Assembly (NCBI RefSeq): GCF_035987325.1
Contig: NZ_CP108488.1
Span: 992,001-1,056,000, forward strand
Source: Streptomyces sp. NBC_01244
Lineage (GTDB): Bacteria > Actinomycetota > Actinomycetes > Streptomycetales > Streptomycetaceae
Length of the DNA stretch: 64,000 nt
Reading direction: 5' to 3'
Shown here: positions 34,151 to 43,218 of the stretch, in pieces
Layout: each line of letters starts with the position of its first letter
How positions within the stretch are numbered: the stretch's first letter is position 1
Made by a program: the position numbers and the translations under genes
The notes under the pieces: model-generated
The model's input: the letters and a program-made list of their open reading frames with translations, nothing else
Database searches by the model: none
Told to the model about the DNA's origin: nothing

Positions 34151-35752
34151 GTGAGCGCACACCATCCCTCCCGCAGAGCGCTTCTCAGAGCCGCCGGTGG
34201 ACTTTCGGCTGCGATATCCCTCGCAGGCGCAAACGTCCTCGCGACGGGATCCGGGGCCAGTGCCGCCGGAAACGGCATCGGTCTCCGCTCCGCCCGGACC
34301 GTCCAGTCGGACGTGGGCGGCCCGATCACCCGCGACGAGATCTTGCTCCGCGCCCAGAACTGGGTGGATCTGAACGTCTACTACAACCAGGGCGACTCCC
34401 ACCCGGACCTGGAAGGCAGGCATTACCGCACCGACTGCTCGGGCTTCGTCTCCATGGCACTGCACTTGCCCTCGTCCCCCAGTACGGTCACCCTGCCCGA
34501 GTTCCTGGACCTGATCGCCTGGGAGGATCTGAAGCCCGGTGACGCCGTCGGCACTCTCGGGCCGGGAACCGGCGGCGACGCGGGACATGTCGTACTGTTC
34601 GCCGGCTGGGCCAACCGCGAGCACACGCGCTTCTTCACCATGGAGGAGATGGGTGGGGCGGGGTCCGTCAGATATGAGCGGCCGATCAACTACACCACGA
34701 GCGGCGGCCTGTTCACCGCCGCTCCGTACCGCTACAAGAGGGTTGCCGAGGCTCCTTCCCACCACGCCGCCAGCCCGGCCGAGACGGGCCGCGTGGTTTC
34801 GGCACGGTCGGCCGACGGCCGGCTGGAGGCCTTCGCGGCCGGAGCTGACGGGGTGTACCACGCCTGGCAGACCGAGGTGAACGGCGGCTGGTCGGCCTGG
34901 CGGCCGCTCGGCGGTCCGCGGAACGCGCAGATGGCGATCGTGCCCAACGCCGACGGTCGGCTGGAGCTGCTGGCGATCAACGGCGATACCGCCCAGCACA
35001 TCTATCAGACCGGCCCGTCCGGGGACTGGTCCGGCTGGCAGGGATTCGGTACCGGTGGTCGGTATATCGCCGCCGGAACGAATGCCGACGGCCGTATCGA
35101 GGTCTTCGCCTCCGGCCCGAAGGGCGTGTACCACAGATACCAGACCGCGCCGAACGCCGGCTGGTCGGGCTGGGAGTTCACCGGTGGTGGTCCCGTCGAC
35201 GCCCGTCTGGAAATGGCGAAGTCCCCCGATGGGCGCCTCGAGGTATTCGCTCTCAACGGCACGGTTTTCGAGCACCAGTACCAGCTCTCTCCCAACGGTG
35301 GCTGGTCCGCGTGGGAACATTTCGGAGGGGGCGGCCACGATCTGACGGTGGACCACAATGCCGACGGGCGTCTTGAGGTATTCGCCTCCGGACCGGAGGC
35401 CATTTTCCACCGATACCAGGAAAGCCCAACATCCTGGTCGGGCTGGGTGAGAACCGGCGGCCCGGCCAACTCGAAGCTCACCAGCGAGCGCACCGCCGAC
35501 GGCCGGGTGGAGGTCTTCGCGATCAGCAATGAGATCGCCGTCCACGCTTGGCAGAGCGGGATCAACGCCCCCTTCGGCGACTGGGTCACCATCGGCACCG
35601 GGGGCACGGACATCACCGCCGCAACCAACGCCGACGGCCGCATCGAGGTCTTCGGGACCAGCCATGCGGGCGTCTACCACACCTGGCAGACCGGCTTCTC
35701 CGACTGGGCCCAGTGGGCGTGGCTCAACGGCCCCGGCCCCGCGATCAACTGA
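34151..35752 (+). CDS. Tat-exported NlpC/P60-like amidase with lectin propeller
   Basis: A 533-residue protein. The Tat signal PSRRALLRAAGG is followed at residues 60-200 by an NlpC/P60-like domain: TDCSGFVSMAL (Cys96 nucleophile), LKPGDAVGTLG, and GDAGHVVLFAGW (His146). Residues 215-533 contain seven blades with DGRLEVFASG/ING and GGWSAWE, a diverged paralogue of the propeller in the three minus-strand genes. Predicted role: cleavage of gamma-D-glutamyl or stem-peptide bonds of peptidoglycan. GTG 34151 follows CAGGAGCCCGAT. Divergent from the rest of the wall-hydrolase cluster. Confidence 0.82.
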   Translation: MSAHHPSRRALLRAAGGLSAAISLAGANVLATGSGASAAGNGIGLRSARTVQSDVGGPITRDEILLRAQNWVDLNVYYNQGDSHPDLEGRHYRTDCSGFVSMALHLPSSPSTVTLPEFLDLIAWEDLKPGDAVGTLGPGTGGDAGHVVLFAGWANREHTRFFTMEEMGGAGSVRYERPINYTTSGGLFTAAPYRYKRVAEAPSHHAASPAETGRVVSARSADGRLEAFAAGADGVYHAWQTEVNGGWSAWRPLGGPRNAQMAIVPNADGRLELLAINGDTAQHIYQTGPSGDWSGWQGFGTGGRYIAAGTNADGRIEVFASGPKGVYHRYQTAPNAGWSGWEFTGGGPVDARLEMAKSPDGRLEVFALNGTVFEHQYQLSPNGGWSAWEHFGGGGHDLTVDHNADGRLEVFASGPEAIFHRYQESPTSWSGWVRTGGPANSKLTSERTADGRVEVFAISNEIAVHAWQSGINAPFGDWVTIGTGGTDITAATNADGRIEVFGTSHAGVYHTWQTGFSDWAQWAWLNGPGPAIN

Positions 35753-35764
35753 CAGTGGTGGGCG

Positions 35765-35800
35765 GCGGGGCCGGGGCAGCGCCTGTAGCTCCGGCCCCGC
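35765..35800 (+). terminator. Stem-loop after the NlpC/P60-propeller gene
   Basis: GCGGGGCCGG (35765-35774) pairs perfectly with CCGGCCCCGC (35791-35800) across a 16-nt loop, starting 12 bp after the stop and followed by ACTCTTCGCTT. A credible factor-independent terminator. Confidence 0.65.
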
Positions 35801-35956
35801 ACTCTTCGCTTCATGCGCTCCGGTTCACTGCCGGCCGGTAGGTACCCCTGGTGCCCTGTCACTCCGGATGGTTCCGGGTGCCCTGCCCCCTCCCTCGACT
35901 CCTAGTTTGTTCGTGGCCCATCCAGTCCCACGGACACGAAGGAGACGACGGATCAC

Positions 35957-36427
35957 ATGCGCGTCACGACAACGCTTCTGCTCAGCGGGGCCCTCGCCCT
36001 CGCCTCCCTCACCCCGGCGACCGGCGCCCTGGCCGCCACCTCCGGCCCGGCCGGCCAGGCGAGGACGTACGACGCCGTCCAGTCCTTCCAGAACCAGGCC
36101 ACGGGCCTGTGCCTGGACGATACCAACAACGGCTTCCGCGCCTGGAGCTGCAACGGCTCGAATCCGCAGCGGTGGAGCGTGCACGTCTGGGGTGACGGGA
36201 CGCGCCAGTTGATGAACATCAACACCGGCCGCTGCATCGAGAACACCAACAGCGGCTTCCACACCGCGGCCTGCAACTCCAGCCCGGAGCAGAGCTGGTG
36301 GATCAAGGTCTGGGACGACGGCACCGTCCGCTTCCAGAACCAGCACACCTCGCGCTGCATCGACGACAGCTCCCAGGGCCTCCGTACCTGGACGTGCAAC
36401 AGCCTTCCGTACCAGAGCTGGTCCTGA
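35957..36427 (+). CDS. Secreted single-domain ricin-type trefoil lectin
   Basis: A protein of 156 residues that is only a signal peptide (TLLLSGALALASLTPATGALA) plus one beta-trefoil. The three lobes are clear: NQATGLCLDDTNNGF, NINTGRCIENTNSGF and NQHTSRCIDDSSQGL, each followed by a CN-S-x-x-Q-x-W-type strand. With no catalytic domain it is probably a free extracellular sugar-binding protein. AAGGAG lies 13 bp before ATG 35957. Confidence 0.88.
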   Translation: MRVTTTLLLSGALALASLTPATGALAATSGPAGQARTYDAVQSFQNQATGLCLDDTNNGFRAWSCNGSNPQRWSVHVWGDGTRQLMNINTGRCIENTNSGFHTAACNSSPEQSWWIKVWDDGTVRFQNQHTSRCIDDSSQGLRTWTCNSLPYQSWS

Positions 36428-36451
36428 GACCGGTGGCGACGTACGTCGAAG

Positions 36452-36521
36452 CCCTTCCTCTTCCCCTTCCCCTTCCCCCCTTCCCTTCCGGTAGTTCCGG
36501 TAATTCCGGTAATTCCGGCAG
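36452..36521. repeat. Pyrimidine tract and four 9-bp units
   Basis: A C/T-only tract (36453-36489) runs into TTCCGGTAG, TTCCGGTAA, TTCCGGTAA and TTCCGGCAG (36486-36521). It lies in the leader of the serine hydrolase gene. Simple-sequence repeat; slippage here could alter leader length. Confidence 0.75.
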
Positions 36522-36549
36522 CCGATTCCCTCCACGAGGAGCAGGTTCG

Positions 36550-37715
36550 ATGAAGTTGAAGCTGACCGCGTTACGGTTCTCGCTCGTCCTCGGTGTGGCC
36601 GGTGCGCTCCTGGCGGTGCCCACGGCCGCACAGGCACGGGCCCAGGCGCAGACCCCGGCCCAGGCCCAGGCGACCGCGGACCACTCCGCCACGCTCGCGG
36701 CCCTGAACGAGCTGAAGGCGGGCGGCGGTCCCGGGCGGGCGTGTACGCGGGGACCCGCGACGCCTCGTGGAACCTCTCCACCGGCACGGCCACCATCAAC
36801 ACCAACGATCCGATCGGCCCGGACGAGTACTACCGCGTCGGAAGCCAGTCGAAGACCTTCACAGCCGTCGCCGTACTGAAGCTCACGGAGGCGAACGGGA
36901 TCGGCCTCGACGACCCCATCGAGCAGCACCTGCCCGGCGTGGTCTCCGTCAACGGCTACGACGGGAACCGGATCACCATCCGGCACCTCCTCCAGCACAC
37001 CAGCGGCATACCGGTGAACGGCCTCCCGCTCGCGCAGGCCCGCCCGGACGGCTCGTACACGCTCGCGGCCCTGGTGAAGGACGGGCTGCGCTTCGCCCCG
37101 GCCTCCCAGCCGGGCGCCGCCTTCCAGTACTCGAACACCAACTACGAGATCCTCGGCATGCTGATCGAGAAGATCACCGGCCTGCCCGTGCACCAGGCCG
37201 TCACCCAGCAGGTGATCCAGCCGCTCGGCCTGGCCCACACCCGCTTCCCCGCCCCCACGGACCGCGCCGTGCCGAGCCCGGCGATCCACGGCTACCGGGG
37301 CACCCGGATCGGCTCGTTCTTCTTCTGGTTGGACGGGACGGCGTTCGAACCGTCCACCTTCTACGCCTCCGGCGCCGTCATCTCCACGCTGCGGGACATG
37401 ACCGCCTTCTACCAGGCGATCGTCGACGGCACGGCGCTCTCGCCCGCGAACCTCACCGAGATGGAGAAGACCTTCGAGCTCGGGCAGCCCGGCTCGGGGA
37501 ACGGCTACGGCCTCGGGATGCTGAAGATCGCCCTGCCCTGCGGCGGCACGGCCTGGGGACACGACGGAGCCGTCCCCGGCTACTACTCGCAGACGCTCGT
37601 GACCGAGGACGGGCGGCACGCCTCCGTCATGACCAACGCGCATCTCGTCACCAACATCCCGGGCGCGCAGATGTACAAAACCCTGACCAGCGCCCTGTGC
37701 GAGACGCCGTCCTGA
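36550..37715 (+). pseudogene. Secreted serine hydrolase / D-alanyl-D-alanine carboxypeptidase, frameshifted
   Basis: The gene begins at ATG 36550 with a normal signal peptide (LRFSLVLGVAGALLAVP), but the frame changes near 36725-36745 in a GGCGGTCCCGGGCGGGCG run; the body continues in the next frame from VYAGTRDASWN. One missing base explains the shift. The body has all class C beta-lactamase-fold motifs: SQSK (GSQSKTFTA), YSN (FQYSNTNYE) and HDG in AWGHDGAVPGYY. Intact relatives cleave D-Ala-D-Ala peptides or esters outside the cell. Either a recent inactivation or a sequencing error in a GC-rich run. Confidence 0.8.
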
Positions 37716-37771
37716 CCCTGCCCCTGCCCCCAGGCCGCCACAAGACCAGCCTCACAGAAAGGAGAACCACC

Positions 37772-38881
37772 GTGCGATCCCTGCTCACCGGCGCGGCCGG
37801 CCTCCGCGCCGCGCTCCGGGCCACCGCGCTGACCGCCGCCGCCGTGGCGGCGGTCGCGGCGACCGCCCTCACCGGCTCCGCGGCCCACGCCGTCGGCGTC
37901 GGCGACACCCCCACGATCCCGGCCTTCACGGACGGGCAGGGTCTGATCCAGGTCGCCGGAGCCACCGAGGTGCGCTCCGAGACCGACTTCACCCTCACCG
38001 TCACCACGCCGCAGCTCTCCGGCCGGCACAAGGTACGCGTCTTCCTGCCGAGCGGCTACTACGCCGAGCCGGGCAAGCGCTGGCCGGTGACGTACTTCCT
38101 GCACGGCGGTGGCGGCACCGTGAACGACGCCGCCGCGGCCCCGGCCCTGCGGGACGACCGGATGATCACCGTCGTACCGGACGGCGGCCTGAAGGGCTGG
38201 TACGCGAACTGGCGCATGCAGAACACCGCCGAGGGTGCCGCGAACTGGGAGACCTTCCACCTCCTGCAGGTGGTCCCCTTCATCGACGCCAACCTGCGGA
38301 CCCTGCCCGACCGCGGCCACCGCGCGGTCGTCGGCCTGTCCATGGGCGGCTTCGGGGCCCTGCACTACGCCCAGGCCCGCCCCGACCTGTTCGGGCGCGT
38401 CGCCTCCTTGTCCGGGGGCATCGACTTCGGCCTGTGGGAGGTCCGTGCCGCGGTGCTGGCCACGGAGCTCAACCTGACCGGCGCCTGGTGCGCCTCCACG
38501 ACCTCGGGTACCGGCAACTGCACCGGCTACGGGCCGGTGGTGGACAGCGACGCGATCTTCGGCTCGCCGTACCCGATCTTCAACGACCGGATCTGGAACG
38601 AGGTCAACCCCGCCTCGCTCGCCAACCTGGGCAAGCTCGCCAACACCGGCGTCACCCTCTATACCGGCGACCAGGGTCCGATCGACGCCAAGACGGCGGT
38701 CGCCTCCACCAACGTCGCGAACCGCCTGAACCAACTGGGCATCCCGAACCGCTTCGTCAACTACGGCAACGGCTCCGCCCTGTCGCCCACCTGCAAGGGC
38801 GACCACGCCTACGCCTGCTGGGCCCCGGCCCTCGCCGACTACATCCCCCGCCTCGCGAACGAGTTCGCCCAGACCGGCTGA
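37772..38881 (+). CDS. Secreted esterase of the antigen-85/esterase D fold
   Basis: A 369-residue exported hydrolase starting at GTG 37772 (AAAGGAGAACCACC upstream). A signal sequence rich in Ala ends near GSAAHA. The enzyme has TYFLHGGGG, the elbow GLSMGGFGALHY, and a GDHAYACW histidine near the end. It shares the local pattern W-Y-x-N followed by NWExFH with the esterase at 32767, so the two are paralogues. Substrate unknown; acyl esters of polysaccharides or lipids are likely. Confidence 0.82.
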   Translation: MRSLLTGAAGLRAALRATALTAAAVAAVAATALTGSAAHAVGVGDTPTIPAFTDGQGLIQVAGATEVRSETDFTLTVTTPQLSGRHKVRVFLPSGYYAEPGKRWPVTYFLHGGGGTVNDAAAAPALRDDRMITVVPDGGLKGWYANWRMQNTAEGAANWETFHLLQVVPFIDANLRTLPDRGHRAVVGLSMGGFGALHYAQARPDLFGRVASLSGGIDFGLWEVRAAVLATELNLTGAWCASTTSGTGNCTGYGPVVDSDAIFGSPYPIFNDRIWNEVNPASLANLGKLANTGVTLYTGDQGPIDAKTAVASTNVANRLNQLGIPNRFVNYGNGSALSPTCKGDHAYACWAPALADYIPRLANEFAQTG

Positions 38882-38912
38882 AGCCCCCGGCTCAGCCAAC
38901 CCGCGCATGGGT

Positions 38913-38995
38913 GGGGAGGGGTGCTGACCTGGGATTCCAGGTCAGCACCGAACCAGCACGGAGTTCCTGAGGGCCGTCTGCACCTGCCGAGTAGT
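38913..38995 (+). repeat. Dispersed repeat copy R1, with perfect hairpin
   Basis: GGTGCTGACCTGG-GATT-CCAGGTCAGCACC (38920-38949) is a perfect 13-bp stem, followed by GAACCAGCACGG and GAGGGCCGTCTGCACC. The whole block aligns with the sequence at 52535-52615 (R3). The hairpin starts 39 bp after the esterase stop and could also act as its terminator. Confidence 0.75.
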
Positions 38996-39001
38996 GCCGT
39001 G

Positions 39002-40566
39002 ATGACCCAGCCGATCAGCTCCTTCGATCCCGCAGACATCGACCGAGTACGCCGCGATATCGACTACTACAGTCCGGAGGTCGTAGTCATCGAAGGCCGA
39101 ACCGGGTCGCGTTCAGATGACCGGGACTGGGCCGTTGCCATCGCCGACACCTGGAACGCACCTGGGGTTCTCGCACTCGCCAGTGACGACGTGCAACTGG
39201 GCGAGACCGGGTACGTGCGCTACGCCGAAGACCTGCCTCTCGGGCTGGACAACACCTCCTCGCCGGCCGAGACCCCGCAGCGGTGTGTCAACACAGTCGT
39301 CCAGCGCGTCAGGGATGGTGCGACCGTCAGGTCCGGGGAATTGCTCGAACCGGGTACCGGCCACAGGCTCGGAATCGGGATCGGGCCACGAAGAGCCGAC
39401 AGCCTCCTCGAAGGTGACGCCTCCTATCCCGACGAGGTGCTGGATCGACGCGGCCGGCGGCTCGACATCCTTGTGGAGGCGGCCGACCGTCCGGGCCGGA
39501 ACCGCCAGCACGGGCGCCTGTACCTCCCCGAACGCGGACCGGCCTTCACATGCCCTGCCGCGGACGAACTACCGGACGACACCCGCTGGGGCTCCCTGGA
39601 CCACCGAGCCTGCGCGGACAGCCATCACGATCTAGCGCAGTTCACGATCCCGGGCCAGTCGACCCCGGGGCTGATCACCCTTGAGGTGCTGATCTACGTC
39701 GGAGCTGCCGCCGTGCACAAACAGATCGTCGAGTTGTCGGTCCTCGAAGGTCCGGGTGCCGGCGTCGGGACAACTGACACCGTTGCTCCAGCACGAGGCA
39801 CGGGTTCGCGACCGGCCCCGATCATTCAGATCGCCCGAACGGTTCAACGGCCCTTTGCGGTCCCCTGGCAGGTCCTCTACGAGCTCCCGATGGAGAACCC
39901 CGACAAGCGACTTCAGTACTGTCCGTCCGTGGACGAGTACGGTCCAGGGGGCGACGGCTCCTGGCCTCCGCCCGCCCTCTGCCCTCACCAGGGCCAGCAC
40001 GACCAGGCCATGGGGAGCCCCGACCGGCCCGCCCTGCTCTGCCCGTTCGGCTTCCAGAAGCCAGGGAACTGCTCCACGCCCTCTCACCGGACTCGACGGA
40101 TATCGTCTACGTGCTCAGCCATTGCGAACGGACCGGACCCACCCTCCGTACGCCGGCTCTGATCTTCTCGGACCAGCCCCTGACCAGCGACGACATCTCG
40201 GTGTGGACACGCACTGTATGGCCGAAGGACCACTGGCACGAACGCCGTCCACTCGTAGTCCTCAACGCCTGCTACACCGCAGAACTCGTACAGACCACGA
40301 TCGCGGGCTTCGTCTCCAATTTCGTGGCCGCAGGTGCTGCCGGCGTCGTGGGCACCGAGACGCTCGTCGAACAGCAGGCTGCGTCCTGCGCGATGGAATC
40401 CTTCCTTGCCGACTTCTCGGCAGGAAGTGGAGTCGGAGAAGCAGTCCGCCGAATGCGCTGGCGCCTCCTCGCCCGCGGCAACCTTCTCGGGTTCTCCTAC
40501 ACCGCCTACTGTTCGGCCAACCTCCGCCTCAGGCCTACCGCATCCAGTTCCGAGGAGGACCGATGA
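39002..40566 (+). pseudogene. CHAT-domain protease, broken by frameshift/internal deletion
   Basis: An N-terminal region of about 350 codons starts at GTG 39002 and ends its frame after DRPALLCPFGF; the C-terminal CHAT half is in another frame from about 40060. The C-terminal part contains the catalytic His in VYVLSHCE and Cys in VVLNACYTA, as in caspase-HetF-associated (TPR-linked) proteases. The stretch usually present between CPFGF and the LSHCE strand is missing about 60-90 residues, so a deletion rather than a one-base slip is likely. CHAT proteases are effectors in bacterial conflict systems. The 3' end overlaps the next gene (ATGA). Confidence 0.65.
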
Positions 40567-40892
40567 TCACCGCCATAACCACCATCCAGAACCCGTCCGC
40601 CATCGTCTTGGTAGGCACGGTCTGCTTCGGCGTCGCCGTCGGCTACATCACCTACCGAACGCTCGCGCGCACCACCGACAAAGCTGCGATCACCGACCTG
40701 GCGACCGTGATCGGTGTCATCGGCGGCGGGGTCGTCACGACGCTCTACGGCCCGGCGGACGGCACCATGTTCGCCTGGTACAGCATCGGATTGCTCATCG
40801 GAATGGCCCTCTACGTGACGCTCTCCCTGATCATTCGCGGCAAGCAGCTCACCGGAGGGATTCTCGGCGGAGACGACCCTCAGGCGGGCTGA
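40563..40892 (+). CDS. Small membrane protein coupled to the CHAT gene
   Basis: A 109-residue protein with three hydrophobic helices: residues 12-32 (AIVLVGTVCFGVAVGYITY), 45-62 (VIGVIGGGVVTTLYG) and 70-95 (WYSIGLLIGMALYVTLSLII). ATG 40563 overlaps the CHAT stop codon as ATGA, so the two were translated as a unit. No recognised family. Position suggests a membrane-acting or membrane-anchoring partner of the protease. Confidence 0.6.
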   Translation: MITAITTIQNPSAIVLVGTVCFGVAVGYITYRTLARTTDKAAITDLATVIGVIGGGVVTTLYGPADGTMFAWYSIGLLIGMALYVTLSLIIRGKQLTGGILGGDDPQAG

Positions 40893-40969
40893 CGACTCCG
40901 CCTTGATCCCCTGTCCCCACGGCGTAGTCTGCTGGTAACAGAGCGTGCGGACGGCGTTGAGGGAGCGGC

Positions 40970-41368
40970 ATGGAAGCAGAGTTGGCAGTGTTGGCCGCAT
41001 CAGGGGCCACGACAATCGTGCAGCTGATGGCTCAGGACGCCTGGAGCACGGCCAAGGCTCGGGTGCTGGCGCTCTTCAGCGGCAGGGCGAACAGCACGGA
41101 GTCGATCGAGGCCCAGCTCGACGAGACGCACGCCATCGCAGCTGCCGTTCAAAGCGGCGACGAGCGGCTCGTCGAGCTCATCTCTCAGTGGCAAGCACGG
41201 CTACTCGTGCTGATGCAGCACGAGCCGGCGATGGCTGAGCAGGTGCGCGCCTTGACAGAGCGCTCCGCTGATCACACGAGCTCCGTGCACAACATCATCA
41301 GCGGTGGTGAGGTAAAGGGTCCGGTGGTCCAAGCCCGAATCATCAACGGTGACCTGAACTTCGGCTGA
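40970..41368 (+). CDS. Small putative conflict-system adaptor protein
   Basis: A protein of 132 residues: an N-terminal helical part (MEAELAVLAASGATTIVQLM) with a long amphipathic middle, ending in a beta-rich tail NIISGGEVKGPVVQARIINGD. The tail pattern N-x-x-(S/G)-G-G-x-x-x-G-x-x-V-Q-x-x-x-(I/L)-x-G-D recurs near the N-terminus of the STAND regulator encoded at 43202-45454 and is common in actinobacterial NTPase-linked proteins. ATG 40970 follows GGGAGCGGC. It lies 77 bp after the membrane protein, probably in one operon with CHAT. Confidence 0.55.
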   Translation: MEAELAVLAASGATTIVQLMAQDAWSTAKARVLALFSGRANSTESIEAQLDETHAIAAAVQSGDERLVELISQWQARLLVLMQHEPAMAEQVRALTERSADHTSSVHNIISGGEVKGPVVQARIINGDLNFG

Positions 41369-41441
41369 CCGCATCCCGTGGCCATGAGGGAGGAGCTACA
41401 GCGGATTCGATGGAACACTCTCGGCATGCGGGGTCCGCATC

Positions 41442-42641
41442 TCAGCTTCGCTCGCGCACGGCGGCGCCCGTGCGGACAATGGGGCACGAGCTGCCGCACA
41501 TCGAGCAGACCTGGCCGACGTGGTAGCCGGCCGCGGCGACGATGCGCTCGGAGTCCTCTGGGTGCAGGGAGAGTTCCACCATCCGCGGCCAGTCGTTGGC
41601 ATTGCGGGCCCGTGACATGGCGGCGTCGCGCGCAAGATCCCCGCTGAAGGCGATCCACCCGGCGTGCAGAGCCACTTGGAATGACCTGATCGACTGCAAC
41701 AGTTCCTCATGCGTCGGCAGATGTGAATGTTCCCCGGCGGTGAGGCAGGCGATGAAGGACGTACCGTGCATGGCGGCCACCGCGGCGCCGATCGCTCCTG
41801 ACACGTCGTCGTGGCCCATGGCCACGTCGGTGACGCAGGGCCCCAGAGCGCCGAAGGGGGCGCCGTCGAGCGCGGTCCGCGCCAGCGCGCAGTACTCCGC
41901 TATGAGGTGGAGCGGTACGTGCCCCATGAGCTCGACGACGACGTCGACTCCGCGCCGATGAGCGCGCCGCGCCAGTTCTCCCTGCCGGTGGATCTCGTGG
42001 ACGTGACTCGCGCTGAGGGCGTCCACGACGCTTCCCGGTCGCGCGGTCGTCGCAAGGCTGATGGAGACGTGTGCTTCCGCGCAGATGTCCAGGATCTCGT
42101 CGAAAACCTCCTCGTAGCAGTTGGGCCGTCCGGTGTGGATGGAGATCTCGTTCACCATGGCACCGCCACGGCTTGTTACGGGGATGACCCGACTGGTGAC
42201 CTCCTCGTCCCGCACGCCCGCGTTCGTGCCGGTGGCGTGGATCGTGATGCAGTCGACACTGTCCCTGACGTGCTCCCGCACCACGCGCAGCGTTGCCGTG
42301 CGGGCGTCCTCACCGGCTTTGAACGCCCGGTGGATGTCGTAGGTCGGAACCGTCCGGACGGCCACCGGCAGCGACTTCACGATCTGACGGCGCAGTGTGG
42401 CGTCGCCGGATGTCGAGACGTCCGTGACGATCCGGACCCCGAGCCGCGCTGCCTCTTCGGCTTTCGCGAACTCGGTCTCCACGGACGTCTCACCCGGTGT
42501 GATCCCGATGATCACGTCCAGCAGGGGAGGGAAGGCGGTGCCCACAGGCGCCCCCTGAATGTCGTGTCCTGTGCTGCGGATGACGAAGGAGCGCGCCGAC
42601 TTCGGATCGCCGCTTAATGCTGCGGGCTGCTGTGGGTTCAT
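41442..42641 (-). CDS. ThiC-like radical-SAM family protein with altered cluster motif
   Basis: A 399-residue homologue of phosphomethylpyrimidine synthase ThiC, which converts aminoimidazole ribotide to HMP phosphate. Family blocks are visible: VTDVSTSGDATLRRQIV, TIHATGTNAGV, SRGGAMVNEISIH and MGHVPLHLI. The C-terminal cysteine cluster reads CSMCGSSC (Cys379, 382, 386), CX2CX3C, where ThiC has CX2CX4C for its 4Fe-4S cluster. It also lacks the long N-terminal region of housekeeping ThiC. A paralogue with a different product is likely. ATG 42641 follows AAGGACGTC. Same strand as the Nudix and STAND genes. Confidence 0.7.
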   Translation of the reverse strand: MNPQQPAALSGDPKSARSFVIRSTGHDIQGAPVGTAFPPLLDVIIGITPGETSVETEFAKAEEAARLGVRIVTDVSTSGDATLRRQIVKSLPVAVRTVPTYDIHRAFKAGEDARTATLRVVREHVRDSVDCITIHATGTNAGVRDEEVTSRVIPVTSRGGAMVNEISIHTGRPNCYEEVFDEILDICAEAHVSISLATTARPGSVVDALSASHVHEIHRQGELARRAHRRGVDVVVELMGHVPLHLIAEYCALARTALDGAPFGALGPCVTDVAMGHDDVSGAIGAAVAAMHGTSFIACLTAGEHSHLPTHEELLQSIRSFQVALHAGWIAFSGDLARDAAMSRARNANDWPRMVELSLHPEDSERIVAAAGYHVGQVCSMCGSSCPIVRTGAAVRERS

Positions 42642-42663
42642 GACGTCCTTCACGTGAGGCCGG

Positions 42664-43218
42664 TCATCGATCGATGGCTTTGAGTTTCTGCGTCAGTCCC
42701 GGGATGAGGTCGTCGAAGCTCTTCTTCCATGCGAAGCCACCGATTTCGGATACTTGAAGATGGAGCTCGGGGCGGTCCACCAGGAACCCGAAGCAGAAGT
42801 CCGCGTGCCAGTGGGCCGGCTCCTCTTTCCTGGAGTTCGCCGGAATATGGTAAAGACCGATGTCCAGCGGTCGCCGTTGGTTCAGTTCCGCGTCGATGGC
42901 GCTCTGCGGGATTCCGGTCTCCTCGACCAACTCACGTACCGCCGCGGCGTGCAGAGAGGCGTCGGTGGGTTCGAGGTGACCGCCCGGCAGCAGCCACTTG
43001 TCGAGCGGCCGATTGAGGATGAACAGCACTTCGCCAAAAGTGTTCAGCACGGCTGCCCCACACGTCACGTGCCCGCCTGCCTGGAACGCGTGCCGCCCGC
43101 AAAGCGATACGTCATCCTGTAGCGCATCGGTGAAGGGCGCCAGATCTTCCGTCTCATCAGGCCAGTGCGTGAGGTATTCACGTACCGTTGAAGCGATCTC
43201 ACTATTGTGAACGGCCAC
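42664..43218 (-). CDS. Nudix hydrolase
   Basis: A 184-residue protein of the MutT/Nudix fold. The box is PGGHLEPTDASLHAAAV followed by RELVEETGI; the RExxEExG core that binds metal is complete, while the first conserved Glu is replaced. These enzymes hydrolyse nucleoside diphosphate-linked substrates. GTG 43218 is the start because AAAGGAACAGTC lies directly upstream; it overlaps the 3' end of the STAND gene by 17 bp. It ends 23 bp before the ThiC-like start, so the three genes form an operon. Confidence 0.85.
   Translation of the reverse strand: MAVHNSEIASTVREYLTHWPDETEDLAPFTDALQDDVSLCGRHAFQAGGHVTCGAAVLNTFGEVLFILNRPLDKWLLPGGHLEPTDASLHAAAVRELVEETGIPQSAIDAELNQRRPLDIGLYHIPANSRKEEPAHWHADFCFGFLVDRPELHLQVSEIGGFAWKKSFDDLIPGLTQKLKAIDR

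Noticed and set aside
39002..40162. Intact stand-alone gene for the N-terminal CHAT-locus frame
   Set aside because: Its last 40 codons are out-of-frame translation of the CHAT domain, so the stop is an artefact of the frame break.
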